Source: Oidiodendron maius Zn
Taxonomy: Eukaryota; Ascomycota; Leotiomycetes; Myxotrichaceae
Length of the DNA: 64,000 bases
Reading direction: 5' to 3'
Assembly (NCBI GenBank): GCA_000827325.1
Contig: KN832879.1
Coordinates: 682,001 to 746,000, forward strand
Position 1 is the stretch's first letter; each line of letters begins with the position of its first letter. Below the pieces are notes generated by a model, which was given only the letters and a program-made list of their open reading frames with translations, was not told the origin of the DNA and searched no databases. A program made the position numbers and the translations under genes. Shown in pieces: positions 24,576 through 36,041 of the stretch.

Positions 24576-26323
24576 ATGGAGTCTGATAGTGCTAACTCGC
24601 CCGCCCCGGGCTCCAGTTTACTGAAGGACATCTGAACACGACATAACGGAAAGAGAGACAAAATTTTCTCAGATCACTTGAGTCTTTTAAGCCCCTCTTC
24701 TAGGCAAAGCCAACATCAAAATCAAGAAGCAGCAAATGCACCCATCTTCTCGGTCGCTGATCTCAGCTTGACGTCGAAGTATCAGCTTTTGGATCGTCCT
24801 GAATCCCTAATCCCCCAACACGGACTTCTGGCTGGCTTGGTTGATATATTAGACAGCGAGCCGTTGAATGGCTCTGAAGACCTTTATCCTTTTAAAGACC
24901 CTCGCGTGTTCTTTAACACAACTGTTCCCTCGAGCACTTTTATTTGCGGCTCCCAAGGTTCTGGTAAGAGCCATACATTTTCTTGCTTGTTGGAGAACTG
25001 TTTGATCCCTTCAATCGCCAGCAAACTTCCGAAGGCTCCCACAGGTCTCGTCTTCCACTATGACACCTTTGCCTCCGACAACAGCAGCTCTCCTTGTGAG
25101 GTTGCATTCCTGGCTTCTAATAACAACATCCGAGTCCGAGTGCTGTGCTCCCCGACCAACTTTCGCACCATCAATGTACACTCCCTGATCCTGATGAATT
25201 TGAGGATAGGCCGCAGCTAACGCATCTCCAAAGAGCGCATACAGCCGCTTCAAAAAATATATTGATTGAACCACTGCATATTAAAAGAAGTGATCTAAGT
25301 ACAAAGCAGATGCTGGATCTGATGGCCGTGAGTAACAATGACGGACCTATGCCTTTGTACCTTCATACAGTCTATAGAGTCCTGCGAGAGATACGTATGG
25401 AGCAACAGGAGACTGGAGGAACGTTCGATTATCTCCAATTCAAGGCCAAACTCTTGGACTCCGGTCTAGCCTCACAACTAGGGCCGCTGGGACAACGACT
25501 AGAAACCCTGGAAAGTTTCATGCCCATCTTGCAGACAGCTATCTTAGTAGCGAACGACGAGAAGAAGAGGAATACATCCAAGGGTACGGACTGGTCCTCC
25601 AAGGTAAGTTGCTTGAAATGTGCTGGTTTGTGTCATATCAAATAATTTTCAGGCTGGGTATTTGACGATTGTCGACTTGTCGTGTCCATGCGTGACACCA
25701 GGGGGCGCGTGCTCTTTATTCAACATTTGTCTTGGCATATTCCTCGAACAATTCCCAGAGATAGGGGAAGTTATTGCTCTTGACGAAGCCCATAAAGTTA
25801 GAATAAAAACATCAATCCTGCAGAGCACGATGCTAATTAAGTGTTTCAGTTCATAAACAATTAGGCAGAAGCTGAGACTCTCACCAACACTTTACTGTCA
25901 GCGATTCGATTGCAGCGTCATCTTGGTGCTCAGATTATCATCTCCACCCAAGAGCCCACAATATCACCCAGGCTGCTAGATTTGTGTTCTGTCTCTATCG
26001 TGCATCGCTTCACATCTCCGGATTGGCTGCGGGCTCTTCGGCAGCACTTAGCCGGAGCAGCTATTATTAATAGTAAGGCTGACGATTGGGGTGAGCTTAG
26101 CCTGGGCAGCGAGTATCACGCAGCCAAGTATCTCTTTGACCAAATCGTTACCTTAAAGGTCGGACAGGCGTTGCTGTTTTCGCCCAATGCGATAATAGGT
26201 TGGAAGATAGGCCCAAAGAGCCGCGACATCAGTGCTGTCAAGAGACTCGGGGGAGAATTCTTGAAGTTTCAAATCAGATCCAGGATTGCTGAGGATGGGG
26301 GCAAGAGTGTAATGGCCAATTGA
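24576..26323 (+). pseudogene. fungal P-loop ATPase, apparently degenerating
   Basis: Encodes a fungal-specific P-loop NTPase with Walker A GSQGSGKS, Walker B-like EVIALDEAH, and the later blocks RLQRHLGAQIIISTQEPTIS and DLCSVSIVHRFTSPDWLRAL. The cellular role is not known to me. A normal intron lies at 25604-25652 (GTAAGT to TTTCAG). Three places break a simple gene model. The natural ATG at 24576 is followed in frame by TGA at 24633, where relatives appear to have Arg (a CGA to TGA change). The frame shifts near 25180, unless a 41-nt GTACAC..CGCAG intron is used. At the third intron (donor 25797) the TTTCAG acceptor leads into an in-frame TAG, while a later ATTAG acceptor (exon from 25865) avoids it. 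The whole is either a young pseudogene or an oddly spliced gene. Confidence 0.55.
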
Positions 26324-26536
26324 AAGCTCTCTGGATTGTCTCCCGCCGGATAGAGCCGAGCTGTGCATTGAGAGACTAGACTATAGACGACTTATTAAGG
26401 AGAGGATAAAGTGTGCATAAAGATGATTAATCTTTGGTGTTTGTCCAAAGGCGTGATTTAGGGGAAAGATAAATTGCATTATTTCAGTGGATGTTGAGAA
26501 ATTAATGAGTTAGATAATAAGCGGGTTATATGTATA

Positions 26537-28971
26537 CTAGAGCCAAGATTGCGCCAAGTTGTTAAACCCAGCATCAAAATCGTTAAAGTCAACATCAATG
26601 CCCATCTACACATACTATTAGTTAATTATGAAGGAAGCTGTAAGGTGACATTACATTTACCATGCTCAAATCGTTATATTCGGCAGCAACTCCATCCCAG
26701 CCAGCGGGAAGTTGACCAGAATGCTCCTGTATTTCTGTCAGCTCGTGGCTTCCCATAAAACAATGAGTGTTCGATACCACTGGGTTCTTTACATCGCTTG
26801 AGTCGTCCGAGCTGCGCATCGTAATACCTTTGATTGAAGGCATCTCCGACCGACAAGCATTCCACACTCTCTCGGCCCCTCTAAGCATCAAGTCTATCTT
26901 TTCTTCTCGCGTGCCTCCACTCCTCACGCTCTGAAGCACAATGCTCAGTGGCAAAACATCTTTCAAATCACTCCCAAACTGTCCAAGCCTCTGCAATAGA
27001 GAATTTAGTGTGTTCTCCACAATCCTTGTTAAACTGTGCTTTGTCCATGTCCCATCGTCCACCAGGCCAAACCCGCCCTGGACCTCGTCCTGCAATGGCT
27101 GGCTGAATTTCTGAATTTCATAGCACAGGAAGTAAGCGGATTGGATGATATCGTTCTTGCAGATGACGTGGAAGAGGTTTAGCAGGTCACGGTCTTTAAT
27201 TACGTTCAAGTCTGCCACTGTTGGGTCGAGAGCGTCCAGATGCGAGAGTAGCTCAATTGAAGACCGAATGGCGCCCTTCCGTGCTTCCGGATAACGATTT
27301 CTAAGGGGACTGAGAGCGATAGAGCGATAGATGCTAAAGGAAGGCCGCCGGAGGAATACGTCCAACATGACCTTGGAGAATAGTTTTACAGGGGACTTGT
27401 CGCCGCCTGTGCCTGATCCTGTATCCGACTTGAGTGGTATAGGGAGGTTATGTAGGCCCTTTTCAAGGTCTGAGGCTTGCTGAAGGAGGAATGGAGCGTC
27501 GGCTTCCAGGTAGAAAATCCCGTTGATTTTATTGGTTGCGTCCAGTCGCTCTCTCAATGACGGACCCAGGGCTATTTGGGCAGTGGCATCTGTCCAGATG
27601 TTCGGGCCTTTGTCTGCTGGATACTCGACCATACCCTCAGACAATTCCAAATCATTAACATTTCTCAATTCCCCTGCTTGGAAGTCCGTTGTTCGGAGGG
27701 CCGTTGGCATGCTAGCAGCCAAGGAGAATTGAATGTCCAATTCTGCGATGGTCCTCCACAGTTTTCTTCTCTGCTCCTTCTGGAAAATTGAGAAGTCAAA
27801 GTATTCCTCAGGATCGAGATGGAGTCCCATAATCATAGCTGATCGCACCAAGTCTCCCGACTCTCTCCATAATGCAGATGGCGAGCCATTATTGTTTTGG
27901 TGAACAAGGAGCAGAAGTGCCTGCGTCTGCAATGAATAGAAGTTTAGCCTCTCCTTTCCACCTAAGCTATCCATCCACTGCTGAATAAGAATCGCATATA
28001 ATCCGACTTGTGTTTCCGATATTTTATCACTTTCAGAATGTCTAAAACCTGCTCCCAGTCGAGCTGAAAGAGCCAAAGTTGCGAGCAGCTGAGGAACCAG
28101 TGACTCTCTGACAATCGGAGGCAGCGCATCTACTCCGGCTCGCACGATACTGAATATTTCATTACACTCTGCTCGAAAGCTTGGAACATGCAGTATTCTA
28201 GTCACCCCCTCCCAAAATGGGAGAGCAGAGAAGAGCATGTCCCACGAGTAATCCTTTGGGATAGACTTTAGCATTTCCGCTACGAGACCTGCCCTGCCAA
28301 GCGGGGGATAGATCCGTTCGGGGCCTTTCGTCTTGCGGACTGTTAATTTTTGGAATGCGGACATCTCATTCATCATTGTGCTTGTGCTCTCGCAGGCGAA
28401 GCTCTTCATAATGAAGTCCTTGGCCTCCTCGAACTGAAAGGATCAGCAACAGTCCTTCAAATGGGTTCGATATACTCACGTGACCTAGCATCGCCATCCT
28501 GTCACTCAAGCCCAGATATCGAGATCTTCTACCTTTCACATGAATACATCCTAAAGATGAAGCGTTGTTTTTATATCCGTTGTGCCAGTCCTGCAATCGT
28601 TCAGGAATTGCAGATTCTGGTCGGGAGCCGTTGGCCACCCAGCCTGTTCTTCCATCGTCCTGGACATGATCTCCAGGTTGAATCGGAGTTGCAAGCTCCG
28701 ATCTTGGTCGTGAGCTTGGCGGCAATACTATATCCAGGGCAGTTCTACCTTGCGGAGAAGGCACAGAAGGTCGGTTGACAAAGGTACATAGGGTTTCCCG
28801 GCCACCCTTCTTGCATTGCATACAGGGCTGAACTCGGTCGCACCTTAGCTTCTTCCTTCGGCATTCTAGGCAAGATATTGGGGGTCTAGCGCGTTTATTG
28901 CGCGGCCGCGGAGGCGTCTGATCGCTGGAGCTGTGAGATATAACTTGAGCTGGTGAGCCAGAGGTAGACAT
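26537..28971 (-). CDS. Zn2Cys6 transcription factor with fungal middle-homology domain
   Basis: Three exons, 28971..28480, 28433..26661 and 26605..26537, give 777 residues. Introns are 46 nt (GTGAGT to TTTCAG) and 55 nt (GTAAAT, TTAACTAAT branch, TGTGTAG). The last exon adds MGIDVDFNDFDAGFNNLAQS and is missed if the frame is read straight on. Cysteines 34, 37, 44, 50, 53 and 62 give C-x2-C-x6-C-x5-C-x2-C-x8-C, the binuclear zinc cluster, with basic residues inside (CRRKKLRC). The long middle region (about 200-600) is the alpha-helical Fungal_trans type, with LQTQALLLLVHQNNNGS, WRTIAELDIQFSLA and SMPTALRTTDF typical of it. The C-terminus is acidic/aromatic like an activation tail. A nuclear regulator; its targets are unknown. 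It is divergent from an AA9 LPMO gene 1.4 kb away. Confidence 0.9.
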
Positions 28972-29808
28972 TTCCGGGTGGATCCGAAGTTGATCGGAGA
29001 TACCAAGTGACGATGTCAGTAAGGGCCAGACCAAATATTAGTCTTCAATGATAAAGAAATGAGTATCTGGAGTTGGATAGGAAACGGACAGTTCGGGAGA
29101 GGGACGAGAACGGAGCGGAGAAGATGCAGGAGGAGGAAGAAGTCGGAGGGGACATGCGGATATAAAGCCGACGTCTCCGAATGGAAACGCGAAATTGGAG
29201 AGTGAGATCTGACATGCCACGTGACTGACACGAAATGAATGTCACAGAAGATTCCTCAGTGGGCGAGATCAAGTCCTGAAGATCCGTAACGCCGCCAATT
29301 ATACGCAAGAATCACCCCTAAACACTTGGTGACAGTGACGAGCCCAGTGTTTGTTGTGGCTCTGTCCTCGGCTTTGTGTGCACTTGCACCGCATATTGGG
29401 CTTGCGGAATGGCGGTAGATCCTTGTGCGTATCGCCGTGGGGAGGAACAGGTGGCCATACTTGTCCGCCACATCGCATAAATCCGATCAAGCGGTGGGCC
29501 TAACCTTTAACTTTATCACGCCACTGGAATTCTGTTCCTGTTCATTGTTCTCTGCTGGTCATTATTGCACGTGCTTAGTCTGCGCAAAATAACCGAAGTG
29601 GGATTCCTTTCTGGAAGCCGTCTAATTGCTTCCGAGAAATAATGAACAAAACATACGCAGCCACCTACGAGTGTAGGCATTGAAAGACATCAATTTCTAA
29701 TATATCTCAGATCATCAGACCCCATCTTAGTGTGGGGAATAAATGATCGATGGCCTGAAACGCCTCCTCGAAGGCTGTCCCCGCATTTTCACTTTGCCGT
29801 ATATAAAT

Positions 29809-29815
29809 GGCTAAA
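29809..29815 (+). promoter_or_regulatory. candidate XlnR-type site GGCTAAA
   Basis: GGCTAAA at 29809-29815, with GGCTAA again on the minus strand at 30021-30026. Both lie upstream of the LPMO start. GGCTAA is the core bound by the cellulase/xylanase regulator XlnR/Xyr1. Hexamers of this kind occur by chance, so this is suggestive only. Confidence 0.25.
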
Positions 29816-30215
29816 TGGCAGGTATATGAGGACATCCGATATATCTTGGCAAGATTGAAACGCGATCATACAAGAAGCTGGGATCGGCTATGATCTACCA
29901 ATCTGCGGACATAAACGCTCCGCGTTTGAAGCTTGGCTATGTCGCTTGGCTATGTCGCGGATGTCTTCTTATAGACTGGCCAAAGGATAATGAATAGCCT
30001 CCGGCGCCGAGATATCCATATTAGCCACAAATTAAAGGTTTCTCTTGGCCTATCCTAGCTCATTCGGCTCGGAAGATGTGATATTATCGTCTGATAAATA
30101 CCGCTCAATGGTGGAATTGGCGTCTTTTCTTATCCGTAGGGGAGGTTTCATTTATTGCCAAGTGGCAATAGGCTAGGAGGGCTTCGAACCAAGAGAGAAG
30201 AAGATGACCCCGGAA

Positions 30216-30223
30216 TATAAATA
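30216..30223 (+). promoter_or_regulatory. TATA box of the AA9 LPMO gene
   Basis: TATAAATA sits about 130 bp before the LPMO ATG, at a usual distance for an inducible secreted-enzyme gene. A second TATATATA run lies closer, near 30298. Confidence 0.4.
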
Positions 30224-30347
30224 TGAGGTCTCTCCTTTTCAATCCCATCCCGTTCCGTGTTACCTTCAATTCTATCATTAGCCTTGCTACTAGCAGCAAT
30301 ATATATACTTTTACCGTGCTCTAATAAGAGATTGGCCGTTGTTCACG

Positions 30348-31204
30348 ATGTGGTCGAAGATTGCCATCCTGGGTTTCGTCACCAAGGTCATGGCACATGG
30401 ACATGTCACTGGAATTGTCGCCGATGGTATTTTGTATGTTTTCCGAACAAATTTTATGAGTATTAGCTGATAAAACGTAGCTATGAAGGCTATAGTCCCG
30501 AATACCAATATATCAGCCCTGCGCCTATAACGGCGGGTTGGCTTACGCCTGAGGACCTCAGCAACGGCTTCGTGGACCCATCTCTCTATGCCACGCCAGA
30601 CATTATCTGCCATGTAGGAGCTACCAATGCACAAATCGAGGCACCTGTCAAAGGCGGTGGAATTGTGGAATTTCAGTGGACAGAGTGGCCTGTTAGTCAC
30701 CACGGGCCAATGATCAGCTACCTGGCAAATTGCAATGGTCCATGCGAGACCGTTGATAAGACTACACTCGAGTGGTTCAAGATCGACGAGGTCGGCCTGA
30801 TTGACCCTACCGTCGTAGACGGCTACTGGGGCTCCGACGTCTTGATCGCCAACAACAACTCGTGGCAGGTTGTCATCCCATCTACCATCAAGACAGGAAA
30901 TTACGTGGTACGCCACGAGACTATCGCATTGCACTCTGCAGGTACCGTTGGTGGTGCGCAAGTATACCCGTTCTGCCTCAACTTGGCTATCACAAGTTCC
31001 GGAAGTGACAGCCCTGCTGGCGTCTCCGCCGAAACAATCTACGATGAGAACTCTCCGAGTCTTGTCTATAACATTTATGCTAGCCCTCCTCTCCCAGCCT
31101 ACACGATTCCAGGCCCGGCACTATACTCAGGTGCCATCACGATGTCGCAGTCACTGCCTGCTGCGCCCACAGCCTCAGCTTCAGGTGTATATACTGTGTC
31201 GTGA
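30348..31204 (+). CDS. AA9 lytic polysaccharide monooxygenase
   Basis: Two exons, 30348-30433 and 30481-31204, with a 47-nt intron (GTATGT to ACGTAG), giving 269 residues. A 16-residue signal peptide (MWSKIAILGFVTKVMA) is followed directly by His17, which would be the mature N-terminal His of the copper histidine brace (HGHV). The second copper ligand lies in SHHGP (His102/103). The axial Tyr191 and its partner Gln189 are in GAQVYPFC. Cysteines in IICHVGA, ANCNGPC and YPFCLN match the family disulfides. No CBM1 is attached, and the C-terminus is a Ser/Pro/Ala tail. AA9 enzymes oxidatively cleave cellulose or related glucans outside the cell, using copper and an electron donor. All catalytic positions are present, so the gene looks functional. 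Confidence 0.95.
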
Positions 31205-32316
31205 GAGGAAAGAACTGGTGAACTGGAGTAGGAGGAATACTCGACCTATGACTGTGTCCTGAAGGTTTATATCGATGCCTTTTTACCATACACCCGTTTG
31301 AAAATAGCTAGTTCAGCTTAGCAGCGAATCATACTGTGCATAGAATGTCGATTGTCGCGCTTCACTCCAGCGCCCGCGCCCCCCCCCCCCNNNNNNNNNN
31401 NNNNNNNNNNNNNNNNNNNNNNNNNNNNNNNNNNNNNNNNNNNNNNNNNNNNNNNNNNNNNNNNNNNNNNNNNNNNNNNNNNNNNNNNNNNNNNNNNNNN
31501 NNNNNNNNNNNNNNNNNNNNNNNNNNNNNNNNNNNNNNNNNNNNNNNNNNNNNNNNNNNNNNNNNNNNNNNNNNNNNNNNNNNNNNNNNNNNNNNNNNNN
31601 NNNNCCCCCCCCCCCCCCCCTGCCCCCGAATCTCTCATTTCGTGAAGGCCGTCAAGATTCACTTGTTTACAAAACTAACTTAATCATCTAAGTTAAGCAG
31701 TTTTTACCAACAAACACGCAAAACATACTGTGATGCAACCTGCTTTTGGGACGCCTCGTACCAACGACCTCAAAATGTCCAGATCCCTCCAGAGCGGGGT
31801 TGCACGGAGAAGACCCCCAGGCCGGGAGGTGTTAAAGCCGTGAAGAAGAACAACTTCTCTTTTTTATTTTATTTTTTAAACGTTGATATTCTTACATCTG
31901 TGAGACTTGTTACTTTTGTATTTTTTTGGGCCAAATAGTTTCAATTTTACTCATGGGGAAAGCGATTGAAGATACTCGCTCGCTTATTGAAGCTCGTTAT
32001 TCGAGCAAATCTCGAAAAGGATTTTGAAAATACTCGCTCTTAAATTCAAATCATGTAGGAACAGCCCTGAAAATAGATTAACTATAACAATCTAAGAAGA
32101 TAATTCTTTGACATAATAGTATGTGTGTTGTGACATAGGTCTTGAAGAAGACGCTCACCGTTAAGGATGATATTGTGGCCGAATATTCGAGGCAGCATCC
32201 GATCTAGGACCTAAACTCGATTCGGGTATGACAACGACCCCTCCACCCAAACAGCGTCAGGACTTGTCCGCATCGTCCTCACGCCGACTTCACCACAATC
32301 CTTCCATACCAGCAAG
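31205..32316. other. gene-free stretch containing the assembly gap
   Basis: Apart from the gap, this is AT-rich DNA with no supported gene. A partly duplicated motif (GAAGATACTCGCTC about 31968, GAAAATACTCGCTC about 32026) is the only structure noticed. Confidence 0.45.
31379..31620. other. assembly gap (214 N) between C homopolymers
   Basis: N run at 31391-31604, with about a dozen C on its left and sixteen C on its right. The C runs are probably where sequencing or polymerase stalled. Gap size may be nominal. No gene model crosses it. Confidence 0.9.
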
Positions 32317-33162
32317 ATGCCTGTAAGCAATGTCTACCACTCCCTTCTCCCGCATATCATCCCTTCAACGCCTTCAATGCCAACCATACTAAGAACGTCT
32401 AGGCATACAATAGCATCTTCAATGATGAATCCTCCCCGCAACTCATAGGCAACTTCCCTCTTCTTCCCTTGCGCACAAAGGTCCGTGGTCCAGCGTACAC
32501 GCTCCCTCAAGATCCGTCACTAGCAGTCTACCTCTCCCCCGACCCTGATTCCGAATCTTATGACGCTCTCGACGAAGTTCTCAGCCTGTTCCGCGCAAAT
32601 ACCTTCTTCCGCAACTTCGAGATCCAGGGGCCCGCTGACCGCCTGCTGATCTATGGCATTCTATGGATTAGCGAATGTCTGGGCAAGATCAAGCCCCAGA
32701 TGAGCGCAAGGTATGTTTTTGTTGATCGGGTTGGAGTGTCACGCGAGCGGATTTGCAGCTCTGCATCATTACATTACCGATTGTGCGCGTGCGATTACTG
32801 TTCTTGGACAAACGTGACTAATAAACGCTCCTGCAGAGATGCCCAGAAAGAAGTCCAGAGCATAGCTCTAGATAGCAATTTCTCCATCCCGGGCGATCCA
32901 GGTTTCCCTCTCAACCAGGTTCGTATGCTCTCAACTTCCAGATGAATGTACTGTAACTAATTAGTATACATAGATGTTTAACCCCCCCGCATCGCGTCAA
33001 GAAGCGGAGACCTTGCGCCAATATCTAATGCAGGTGCGACAGGAACTGGCCTCGCGGTTGCTGGCGAGGGTGTTTGAGGATGGAAGCGGAGGACAATCGG
33101 ATCGGCCAAGTAAATGGTGGTTGAGCTTTGCCAAGCGGAAGTTCATGGGGAAAAGCTTGTGA
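32317..33162 (+). CDS. ARC18: Arp2/3 complex subunit 3 (p21-Arc)
   Basis: Four exons, 32317-32322, 32403-32710, 32837-32918 and 32974-33162, give 194 residues. Exon 1 holds only ATG CCT, and the join MP/AYNSIF restores the family N-terminus. Introns are 80 nt (branch TACTAAG), 126 nt and 55 nt (branch GTAACTAAT). Motifs are PLRTKVRGPAY, DEVLSLFRANTFFRNFEIQG, DRLLIYGILWISECL, IPGDPGFPLNQMFNPP, RQEAETLRQYLMQVRQELASRL and a C-terminal KWWLSFAKRKFMGKSL. It belongs to the seven-subunit Arp2/3 complex that nucleates branched actin at endocytic patches. Ser/Asp content and length are ordinary for a fungal ARPC3. Confidence 0.95.
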
Positions 33163-33408
33163 AGCATTGGGTAGAAATATCTGCTTAGAAACTGTGCACT
33201 CGACTGAAATAAGTGTGGTTCAAGGGGCCAAAGAACAAGAACCTTGGGAAACGTGGGCGAGGCTGAGGCAGGCATGGCATTAGATGGCGTGCCGCTGAAG
33301 GGCTTTGCATAAGGGATGACACTGCTGCAAGGCAGGAATTATTCATGAGCAAATGACAAAATTTCCAGTTTATATTTTTGCCTTGCTGAAACCACCTCTA
33401 TAACTCTT

Positions 33409-35168
33409 TCATTCCAAATCACCATTATCTAGCTGTTTCTGGATTCCTTCCGACTTGTCGCCCTTCGGCGCATTTTCTGTTCTCCTTTTAGAATATTTCC
33501 CTCTCGCTGATACCTTCCCCTCTGCTGGTATAACCCTTGTAGCAGTCCACAAGTACCCTTCAGCGCCGCCCTTTGATGTCATAATGGGATGCGTCCTGCC
33601 TGGTAACACCTGCCATGAACGTACTCTTGCAGTCTGCAAGCTTGATCCAAGAACCAGTGTTGGGATTAATGGGAAATCATCATTGCCTTGCCATTTTGTT
33701 AACTCGTCCAGACTCCAATCCTCAATTTCTTTCGGAGGTCTTTGGATGAACGCTGTTCGTCGAGATGTGCTGTATAGGTCGCTCAGCTGAGTGAGGGGTT
33801 CAATTGTTGGACTAAATACAGCAATCGATGCTCCACCACGTAGTAAGGGTATGGTGTGTCGTAGGACCGACACTGGATCCATGGAACTTGCAACTGCGAG
33901 CCCGTCAAAGCCACCAGCTCGTGTAGAGTCGACAATATGTCTGATTCGTGTGTACCGGCGCACTTTTCGGTGGTATGTGCCACGCTTGCCACTTTTCATA
34001 GTTGCGAGTTCTTCAGGTGTGTAGTCCCGAGGAACAGTAGAGTAAGTTGTGTCAGAGGAAGGAGAGAGAAGCTGGAGCCATGAGAGAGGTAGGAGTTGTG
34101 TGGCGAGAGGGTGGTTGTGGCAACTTGCTGAGGATGGAGCGTTAGGCTCGTAGTTAAAATAAGAGAGCAGGTTTAGGTTCGGCTGGGCGTTGGTGTGTAT
34201 CATTGTAATGGTGTTGGATGTTGCGAGGCCGTGATCGGATCTTCTGTCGTGATAAGATGGTCCTTCAAATTCCGCGTAGTCCAATAACTCAGAGTTCTCC
34301 CTGTCAACATCGGCGTGTAGTATGCCCATCCTTTCAGCCATAGCGGCAACTAACAGACCGCCTGTTTCGTCAACTACTAACCATCTTCCGCCTACAGGCC
34401 CGGGTAAATCTGCCGGGGAGGGTGCATGATGGACATTCGACCAGCTCCCAATGAGGGCCAGCATCTCTTCTCTCATATCTAATATTTTACTCGAGTCCTT
34501 TTCTTCCAGCATCCATTGTGTTAATAGAGGCACGTCAACCGGTAGCACGGTAAACTGCCTCAAATACTTTTTCGTCTTCAATAGCTTGTATTTTGCTAGT
34601 GAAAAAGACGTCTTCTGGTCCAGTCCCGTATGGCTCAGCATCAGCTTAGCAATAAGATCCTTCCCAGCATCTGTTCCTTCTAGTTTCAGTTCTTCAATTT
34701 CTTCCATCGTCAGTGTCTGGCGTGCCGAATCGTCAATTGTCTCCCGATTCGATCGCATGACGACTTCTCCATTCTCACCGACGAGCTGGAATTCGACTCC
34801 ATCTCCCCCTATTGTTGTTTCTGTACCGGCCGAGGCTTCTTCTTCCGCAATTGTGTCAGCGTGTAGCTCCGACGCAGGCACGATTCGGAGATCTGAGTCT
34901 TTCGCGCCAGACTCGCGGTCCAGAAGTTCATAGGTCAAGTTGTAGGGCCGAGAGACTATGAGGTTGGAAGAGAAAGTGCCGTATTTGGCCAGACTAATAA
35001 TTCTGCTTATATTTTAGTATATGATGCACGAGATGAAGGAGGGGAGAAGATAAAGCTGCTCACTGAAGCACTCGACACTCACGTATTTGGGATGATTTGT
35101 ATGATTTTGTGTTGCCCGGACTGCAGTCGCAGGGCTACCCAAGCATTCGGCCGGACTAAGGATTGCAT
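33409..35168 (-). CDS. TRM6: tRNA (adenine-58-N1)-methyltransferase non-catalytic subunit TRM6
   Basis: Two exons, 35168..35083 and 35002..33409, give 559 residues. The 80-nt intron has donor GTGAGT, branch ATACTAAA and acceptor AAGCAG. Exon 1 encodes MQSLVRPNAWVALRLQSGQH and joins as IIPNT/IISLAKYGTFSSNLI, the characteristic Trm6 N-terminus. Further motifs are GRWLVVDETGGLLVAAMAERM and the C-terminal half with PTLVLGSSLQTARVRSWQVLPGRTHP. Trm6 (Gcd10) binds tRNA and forms a 2+2 tetramer with catalytic Trm61 in the nucleus, making m1A58 in the T-loop, which is vital for initiator tRNA stability. It lacks a methyl-donor-binding motif, as expected. It ends with basic (KYSKRRT) and acidic segments. 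The 3' end converges with ARC18, 246 bp away. Confidence 0.94.
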
Positions 35169-35879
35169 GATTTATGATGCAACTGGAGACACATTCTGAT
35201 GGGCCGGGAGGAGACACCGACTGTAGAGCTTCCATTGAACTTTTTCCAAAAAGTTGCGCGGGTAGCTATCAGCACGTGTGGAGAGCTCGGGTCGGATTAA
35301 TATGTGACCCGAGTGAAAACAAATCCGAAGTTCAGCCTTGCGCAACGCAATCAGAATTAACCATGGCCGTTATTGAATGCTTTCCTCTTCCATTTGTATC
35401 AATATGCAACGGTGGCGCTGAATCATAAGTAGGATTCGGCTTAATGAAGTCTTCAAAGAGAGTTTATCCTCCAAGAGATTATCCCCAAGAACTTCGAACA
35501 AGGATTTGGAATAGTTTGCTTGTTGATATAGACTAGTTATCTCCTTTATTAAGCCGAGCATAGTGTAACTTCTGTCTCGGGATCTTGGGCATATGAAATC
35601 ACGAGACTCAATAGATAAGAGTCATTTTCTAGGTGTGGGTCTGGTACCATGTACGGAGAGTGGCCAGTCTCGCTACCATACTTTCACGGGATTCAAGCTA
35701 TGGCGATATTAAAGATGGATGATGATCCGGCGAAGTGTAGGAAATGACTGGGATGGCTGATCCGGAGGAAGATGCGAAAATATGATCTGAGGCGTAATTG
35801 AAGCAAGGCTGTCCAGAGATTTCTAGTAATTGCAGCTTTTGATCATTCAAATATATTTCCACAGGTCAGTAGACGACCT
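35169..35879. other. gene-free stretch
   Basis: Upstream of TRM6. It holds a small inverted-repeat element (listed separately) and otherwise no recognisable coding sequence. Confidence 0.45.
35437..35556. repeat. 120-bp MITE-like element with 13-bp imperfect inverted ends
   Basis: CGGCTTAATGAAG at 35437-35449 and CTTTATTAAGCCG at 35544-35556 are inverted repeats matching at 12 of 13 positions and bounding about 120 bp. No clear target-site duplication was seen, and a chance palindrome is possible. Confidence 0.35.
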
Positions 35880-36041
35880 CTAGGTATAAGAAAGAGCCTC
35901 AAAGTCTCCGATGTGATCGAAATCGACATCTATTAGCTTGCACTTGATGCTTTCGCCGTTGTCGACGGCGGAAACTAGCATGGTAAATCTCGTCTCTTTG
36001 GTCGGGTTACATAAAGGAGAATATTGGAACGCGGTTTCCAT
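35880..36041 (-). pseudogene. N-terminal remnant of a HET-domain (heterokaryon incompatibility) gene
   Basis: About 53 residues on the minus strand resemble the start of fungal HET proteins: FQYSPLCNP, then ETRFTMLVSA, a CKLIDVDF segment and DFEALSYT, which matches the YEALSYxWG entry of the HET domain. Sequence beyond this does not continue as a HET domain, so the gene is a broken fragment. HET proteins trigger cell death on non-self fusion and are often duplicated and lost. Confidence 0.6.

Larger units (their letters stand above)
28972..30347. other. divergent intergenic region, Zn2Cys6 factor / LPMO
   Basis: No gene supported. Both promoters lie here. It includes a perfect 13-bp tandem duplication of CTTGGCTATGTCG at 29932-29957 and candidate regulatory motifs listed separately. 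Several open frames near 29040-29490 show no family resemblance. Confidence 0.5.

Noticed and set aside
28350-28778. Plus-strand 142-codon frame
   Set aside because: Antisense to the first exon and intron of the Zn2Cys6 gene.
30311-30961. A 216-codon minus-strand frame
   Set aside because: Antisense shadow of the AA9 LPMO gene, with no family resemblance.
35014-35235. A 73-codon minus-strand frame upstream of TRM6
   Set aside because: It overlaps the true TRM6 first exon in another frame, and the Trm6 N-terminus reads from ATG at 35168.
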